NCBI RefSeq assembly: GCF_016808335.1
Contig: NC_053148.1
Location: 67,001-131,000, forward strand
Origin: Panicum virgatum
Lineage: Eukaryota; Streptophyta; Magnoliopsida; Poales; Poaceae
Length of the DNA stretch: 64,000 nt
Direction: 5' to 3'
The stretch's first letter is position 1; every line of letters begins with the position of its first letter. This document shows positions 59,470-64,000 of this stretch, in pieces. The notes beneath the pieces were generated by a model that had not been told where the DNA came from, searched no databases, and saw only the letters and a program-made list of their open reading frames with translations. The translations under genes and the position numbers were made by a program.

Positions 59470-60362
59470 TCTCAAGTCACACTCTTCCACGTGGAGTGCT
59501 CACACGAGCTCTCGAACTCGACTCAGTCGGACCACTTGATGCTTTTCACACCTCGATTCAACTAGAGTTACTCTTTACATCGAGCGCTACACCCCTCACA
59601 ATCACAGTCCCGGAGCCTTGCACAATCTTCTTGCAAACTTCACGAAAACACACCACCACTAAACCTCCAAGAGTTACAAGTATCACCGGCTTGCAACTCG
59701 ATCACCTAGTGTCAATCTCTCGCAAACTCTCAATGCAATGCACTAGAATCACTCTCTCACTTGGAAGATATGATTTGCTCTAATCACATGTGAGTTACAG
59801 GGCTCCCAAGCAACTCACACAAGGACAGTAAAGTCCCCAAGGTGCTCAGCACTTCAAATGGCCGGCCACCACCTCTATTTATAGAGAAAAGTCTCAAACT
59901 AGCCATTATACTCAATTCAGTCAAAACAGAGCTATTGCGGACTGTCCACCTCACAGAGACCAGATCGTTTGCTATTCAAACCCAATGTCTAGAACGATAA
60001 AGATTGTGTGTTAGAGTCGACCGTTAGAGCCCGGGCGGACCATCCGCAGTTCAAAACTCCAAGCACACCGAGTTACAAATGTGTCTGACTAAGACTGGAA
60101 GTGATCGGCGGACCGTCCGCAGTTCAACCTGCGCGCCACACCAAAAACCGCCGAATTTCTGTCTAAAAATTTTTAATAGAAGGCGGACCGTCCACCCCCA
60201 AGGGCATGACTATTTGCGGTACAAATGGAACACCACTCAAAGCCCAAAACGATTTAGTTCGAACTCAAACTAGAAACCAGCGGACTGTCCACCCCTAGTA
60301 GCGGACGGTCCGCTGGTTAATTTCTAGAGAAACCGGTACTTAGTAAAATGCTCATAACTTTA
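59470..60362 (-). repeat. Copia LTR fragment, part 1
   Basis: Minus-strand copia-type LTR sequence with six near-palindromic 13-mers of the GCGGACCGTCCGC type, at about 59936, 60034, 60105, 60183, 60280 and 60301. Left boundary uncertain. It is interrupted at about 60363 by a LINE and continues at about 61626. Confidence 0.6.
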
Positions 60363-61567
60363 AATCAGTTTGGGTTCATGCCTAGAAGGTCGACCATAGA
60401 GGCGATTTTACTAATACGACAATTGATGGAGAGATATAGGGAGTAAAAGAAGGACTTGCACATGGTCTTTATTAACCTCGAGAAGGCGTATGACAAAGTA
60501 CCAAGAAATGTCATGTGGTGGGCCTTGGAGAAGCACAAAGTCCCAACTAAGTACATTTCCCTCATCAAGGATATGTACAAGAATGCAATGACGTTTGTTC
60601 GGACATGTGGTGGCGACACCACTGACTTTCCTATTAACATAGGCCTACATCAGGGGTCGGCATTGAGCCCTTATTTATTTGCTTTGGTGATGGATAAGGT
60701 CACAAGGGAATACAAGGTGATATCCCTTGGTGTATGCTCTTTGCTGATGATGTGGTGCTGGTGGACGAGAGTAGAGCAGGGGTAAATAGGAAGTTAAAGC
60801 TGTGGAGACGCACATTAGAGTCAAAAGGGTTCAGACTTAGTAGGACCAAGACCGAGTATATGATGTGCGATTTCAGCGCATCTAGGCATGAGGGTGGTGA
60901 TGTTAGTCTCGATGGGCAAGTGGTGGCCCATAAGGACACTTTTCGGTATTTAAGTTCGATGCTACAAAAGGATGGCGGCATTGATGAAGATGTTAGGCAT
61001 AGAATCTCAGCTAGCTGGTTGAAATGTCATCAAACTTCTGGTGTTCTCTATGACAGGAGGGTGCCACAAAAGCTATTAGATAAGTTCTATAGGATAGCGA
61101 TCCGCCCGGTGATGTTATACGGTGCTGAATGTTGGCCTACAAAAAGACGACATGTCCAGCAACTGAGTGTAGCAGAGATGCGGATGTTACGGTGATTTTG
61201 CGGGCACACAAGGAGGGATAGAGTCCGGAACGAAGCTATTCGGGAAAGGGTAGGGGTGGCATCAATTGAGGAGAAGCTTACCCAACATCAATTAAGATGG
61301 TTTGGACATGTCCAACGGAGGCCTCCGGAGGCGCTGGTACGTAGTGAGGTGCTAAAGCATGTTGACAAGGTAAAGAGGGGTAGAGGTAGACCTAAACTGA
61401 CTTGGGACGAGTCGGTTAAGAGAGACCTTAAAGATTGGGATATCTCTGAGGAGTTAGCTTTGGATAGGAGCGCTTGGAGACTAGCTATCAACGTGCCTGA
61501 ACCATAACATTTATGTCTTTTGGGTTTTATCTCTAGTCTACCCCAACTCGCTTGGGACAAAAGGCTA

Positions 61568-61604
<37 letters not shown>

Positions 61605-61625
61605 ATTGTTGTTGTTGTTGAACTC
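60363..61625 (+). mobile_element. RTE-type LINE, 5'-truncated, with (TTG)n tail
   Basis: Coding sequence starts inside [51 protein letters not shown], then [10 protein letters not shown] (catalytic FADD), [12 protein letters not shown], and the C-terminal HQLRWFGHVQRRP and RGRGRPKLTWDE. Lesions: stop near 60447, frameshift near 60720, stop at 61193. The 3' end LACTCGCTTGGGACAAAAGG-like tail runs into (TTG)n at 61568-61620, which is how plant RTE-clade LINEs end. No endonuclease domain is present, so this is a normal 5'-truncated copy. Confidence 0.88.
61568..61620 (+). repeat. (TTG)n tail of the LINE
   Basis: About 17 TTG units with one ATT interruption, directly after the LINE 3' end. Confidence 0.95.
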
Positions 61626-62592
61626 TATGAAAAACTTATTCAGAGAGCTACACAACCCAACTGAATAAAAGATCTAAAAAAATGGATCAATCTAGAAATC
61701 TATTCCAAGATCCCACCCATAGTTAGGAGCATAACAAAAGTCCTTTTTACAAAGCATGCCAACTCCAAATGATCTCCCACGGGATGATCAAGACCTTTAA
61801 GCCTTAGTTAGCATTTTAAAAATATTTTTTGTATAACTTTCAAAGTCGCTTAATTCTAGCAATGTATACAAAGTTAAATCAATCAAGTGGCACTAGAGGA
61901 CCGATATGCAAACAAATTTGCCCTTTTGATAGTACGACCACCTATCGTAAATCCGGTTATACACTTCTCTACACACCTATGACCGGTAAAATTAAATGCC
62001 CTATAAGTTATACATTTGCCTTACGCATTCCATCTCATCTTCTCAAATATTGATGCCACACAAGCACCAACCTCCATCAAGCTTTTTCATCATCATCATG
62101 AGTCAACACTTGGCTTGATCTTTCTTGAATGATATGATCTACTTTATATTATCATGTGACCTTATTGGTTTATTGATCTCAACTTAACTTGCTCTTTAGC
62201 GTTACTTTGGTCTATCGGCGCCAAATCTTTGCTCAAGCTTCCCCGCCACATGCTGTTTGTTGCTTCGAAGCCTCCAACTTACCCGTCACAATTCCAACCA
62301 GTCCACAGACGCAAAGCATTGTCTCAATCTTCTCCATCTTGCCACAAAACTCTATGTCATGTCTCATATGCAATGAGTTCCTTTATCACACTATATGAGC
62401 ATAGCATCAACACTTAGCTATTTCTCCATAATAGCACATGTTGCTTATACTAGTGTCTCGTTTCTTCATAATGGCACATGTTGCTCATACTAGTATCTTT
62501 GTGTGGACTAATTATCTGTGTATCTCAACATAAACACTTATTAGTCCACCTAAGTTGTCACCCAATTACCAAAACCAAACAAGAACCTTTTA
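61626..62592 (-). repeat. Copia LTR fragment, part 2
   Basis: Continues part 1 after the LINE. The right end (TTAGTCCACCTAAGTTGTCA, then CCAATTACCAAAACCAAAC) matches, as I recall it, the start of grass SIRE-like LTRs read on the minus strand. A 47-bp near-tandem repeat (GCACATGTTGCT(T/C)ATACTAGT) lies at 62430-62495. Confidence 0.55.
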
Positions 62593-62593
62593 G

Positions 62594-62985
62594 CAGTGCC
62601 TTCTCGGGCCCCAGCCCCACCATAGCACCGCCGAGCTCCAGCCCGTTCGCGCTACACAAGAACTACACGGTGGCCAGGGGCAGGGCCGTACCTACGTCGG
62701 TGGTCGCCTTCACGACCTGTGACGTGCGTGTGCCCCTGTCGATCTAAATCGTCACCCTGCTTGCCCCACGTGGACCCGCGAAAGCCGCGTGGCCGAGATG
62801 GAACTCCACGCGCGGCACATGACCGGTAAGGGCTGACCACACGCCGGCGAACGCCGCGGACAAGTCTATCCTGTCGTTGGGCCTTGCTCCGAAACCGTCA
62901 ATGTCATACATCACTGCCGCTTCCACCACACCCAACAGAACTCTAGGGAATGTGTGTGTTCTCGGTGCATTTTCTCGGACCAAAG
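62594..62985 (-). pseudogene. Polygalacturonase-like gene fragment
   Basis: On the minus strand the frame from 62983 reads …LLGVVEAAVMYDIDGFGARP, NDRIDLSAAFAGVWSALTG and RVEFHLGHAAFAGPRGASRV, then a stop at 62744 and IDRGT. This order resembles the N-terminus of plant glycoside hydrolase family 28 proteins (hydrophobic leader, Y-(D/N)-V-x-x-F-G-A-x-P-D-G-x-x-D-x-x-x-A-F, then V-P-x-G). The block is GC-rich in an AT-rich surrounding and stops abruptly at the copia LTR. Only the N-terminal part is present. Confidence 0.5.
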
Positions 62986-64000
62986 GTCATACATGATTTT
63001 GTATATTTGGTACCTTTTTGTTCAACATCTATAGAAATCTTCCACTCATGCTATCCAAATTCTTTCTCATGAGTCATCTAACTTTCTTATGCTATCAATA
63101 ACTAGATATCTTACCAATTTGTATTCCGTAGATTGCCTACTAAATTGCTCACCTCCTTGTTGTCCAAAACATTAGAAAATATGTTCTTTGGTGATATGTG
63201 CCCTTTAGTTGCTATTGGTGGCTTGCTTGTGGTTGTGCCATTCCATGTGACCCATAGTGCCGCGACGGAACCTAGGGCCCCCATGTGTGCTGCAGCCACA
63301 TGGTTGTGCCACTAGGCGCGCGCTAGTGCTCGGGCATATGGTTTTGACATGCTACAAAAGCCTCCCGGTGCACTACCTTGATCTTCAAAATTGCCTAGTG
63401 CTCTTATTCTTGATGCCCAATCACATCCTATAGCTCCAATCCTATCTAACAAAGTAAGTCATTCCCATGGTAATAGTAGCTTCCAATTTAGATCCCCTCT
63501 ACTCTATTCCATCTTATAAACACCAATCCCTCTAATATTTTGCCAAGCCAACCCTTCCTAATGCTTTGTAGGCTATGAGCATTGTGATGACCTTCTAGGT
63601 TAAAATCAATCATTATTGACCCCGAAAAAGCCTATCTATCATCTCAAAAATAGCTCCCACTCACCATGATCCTACCTAGTTCGAACCATAGTGTGCCTTA
63701 AGCAAGTGAACTTGGTTCATAACTAACTATCCTTGTGCTAGGTGTCAGATAGAAGTAACACCATGACAACCCCTCTAGCAAGTTGTAGGTATGCCACATA
63801 TGTCCTAGTCAATGTGTTCCCATTCTTCAAAAAAAAAATTGCAATCATGTAATTATGTGCACTATAAGAACCATTATGAGCATGTGCATCCTTGCATAAT
63901 CTGCACTATTGCACTTGCACCATCTCACATGTGCATTGCACCATTACAATCATGTGATGCACCATGAATCGCATTATGTCATGCATTGTGTTTTCATGTT
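62986..64000. other. Gene-free AT-rich sequence at the right end
   Basis: I see no coding region, LTR end or terminal inverted repeat. Near the end there are loose repeats of CATGTGCATTGCACC/ATCATGTGATGCACC type (63880-63990). Confidence 0.5.

Overview
The window looks like nuclear DNA of a grass (Poaceae, probably panicoid; the last point is inference). Evidence: host genes with many GT-AG introns and GC-rich first exons, nested LTR retrotransposons of typical grass lineages (Tekay, Tat/RIRE2-like, SIRE-like copia), a CACTA element, a hAT MITE and an RTE-type LINE. No prokaryotic or organellar signal is visible.

Layout. 1-3773 and 15613-16837 are two halves of a non-coding Ty3-type element (LTR part, tRNA-Asp-type primer site, leader with degenerate repeats). 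It was split by a complete Tekay chromovirus at 3774-15607, with 3.4 kb LTRs, a 5-bp target duplication CTAAG on both sides, an initiator-Met primer site and a gag-pol broken by stops. A 5'-truncated Tat/RIRE2-like element follows (gag, protease, RT, two RNase H domains and integrase, 16838-21427; antisense ORF region about 22131-23230; LTR 25575-26688). That LTR is followed by a second primer site and leader, so it is also the start of another copy. From 26890 to 39110 on the minus strand lie a plant-transposon-type ORF with its own TATA and leader, and a SIRE-like copia element. The copia is split by a Tekay 3' LTR (31901-35213) whose short internal remnant is chimeric.

The gene-bearing part is 39.5-59.3 kb, all genes on the plus strand: a TDBD/PHD/GNAT chromatin-type protein (18 exons, about 941 aa), a U-box/ARM-repeat E3 ubiquitin ligase (4 exons, 599 aa), a small plant-specific protein ending in a TDSDFVVLEL motif (3 exons, 203 aa), and a SnRK1-like protein kinase. 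A CACTA element (52136-54622, target duplication ATT) and a foldback element (55506-56413) separate the last two. The rest (59.5-64 kb) is a copia LTR interrupted by an RTE-type LINE, a polygalacturonase-like gene fragment, and AT-rich sequence without a recognisable gene.

Most interesting observation: the kinase exon for the glycine-rich loop is interrupted by a 524-bp hAT-type MITE with an exact 8-bp target duplication. The junctions happen to form a GT...AG intron whose removal restores the frame, leaving two extra codons. The same kinase has a decayed UBA-like tail. The host genes do not form an operon or a common pathway; they are ordinary neighbours in a transposon-rich region.
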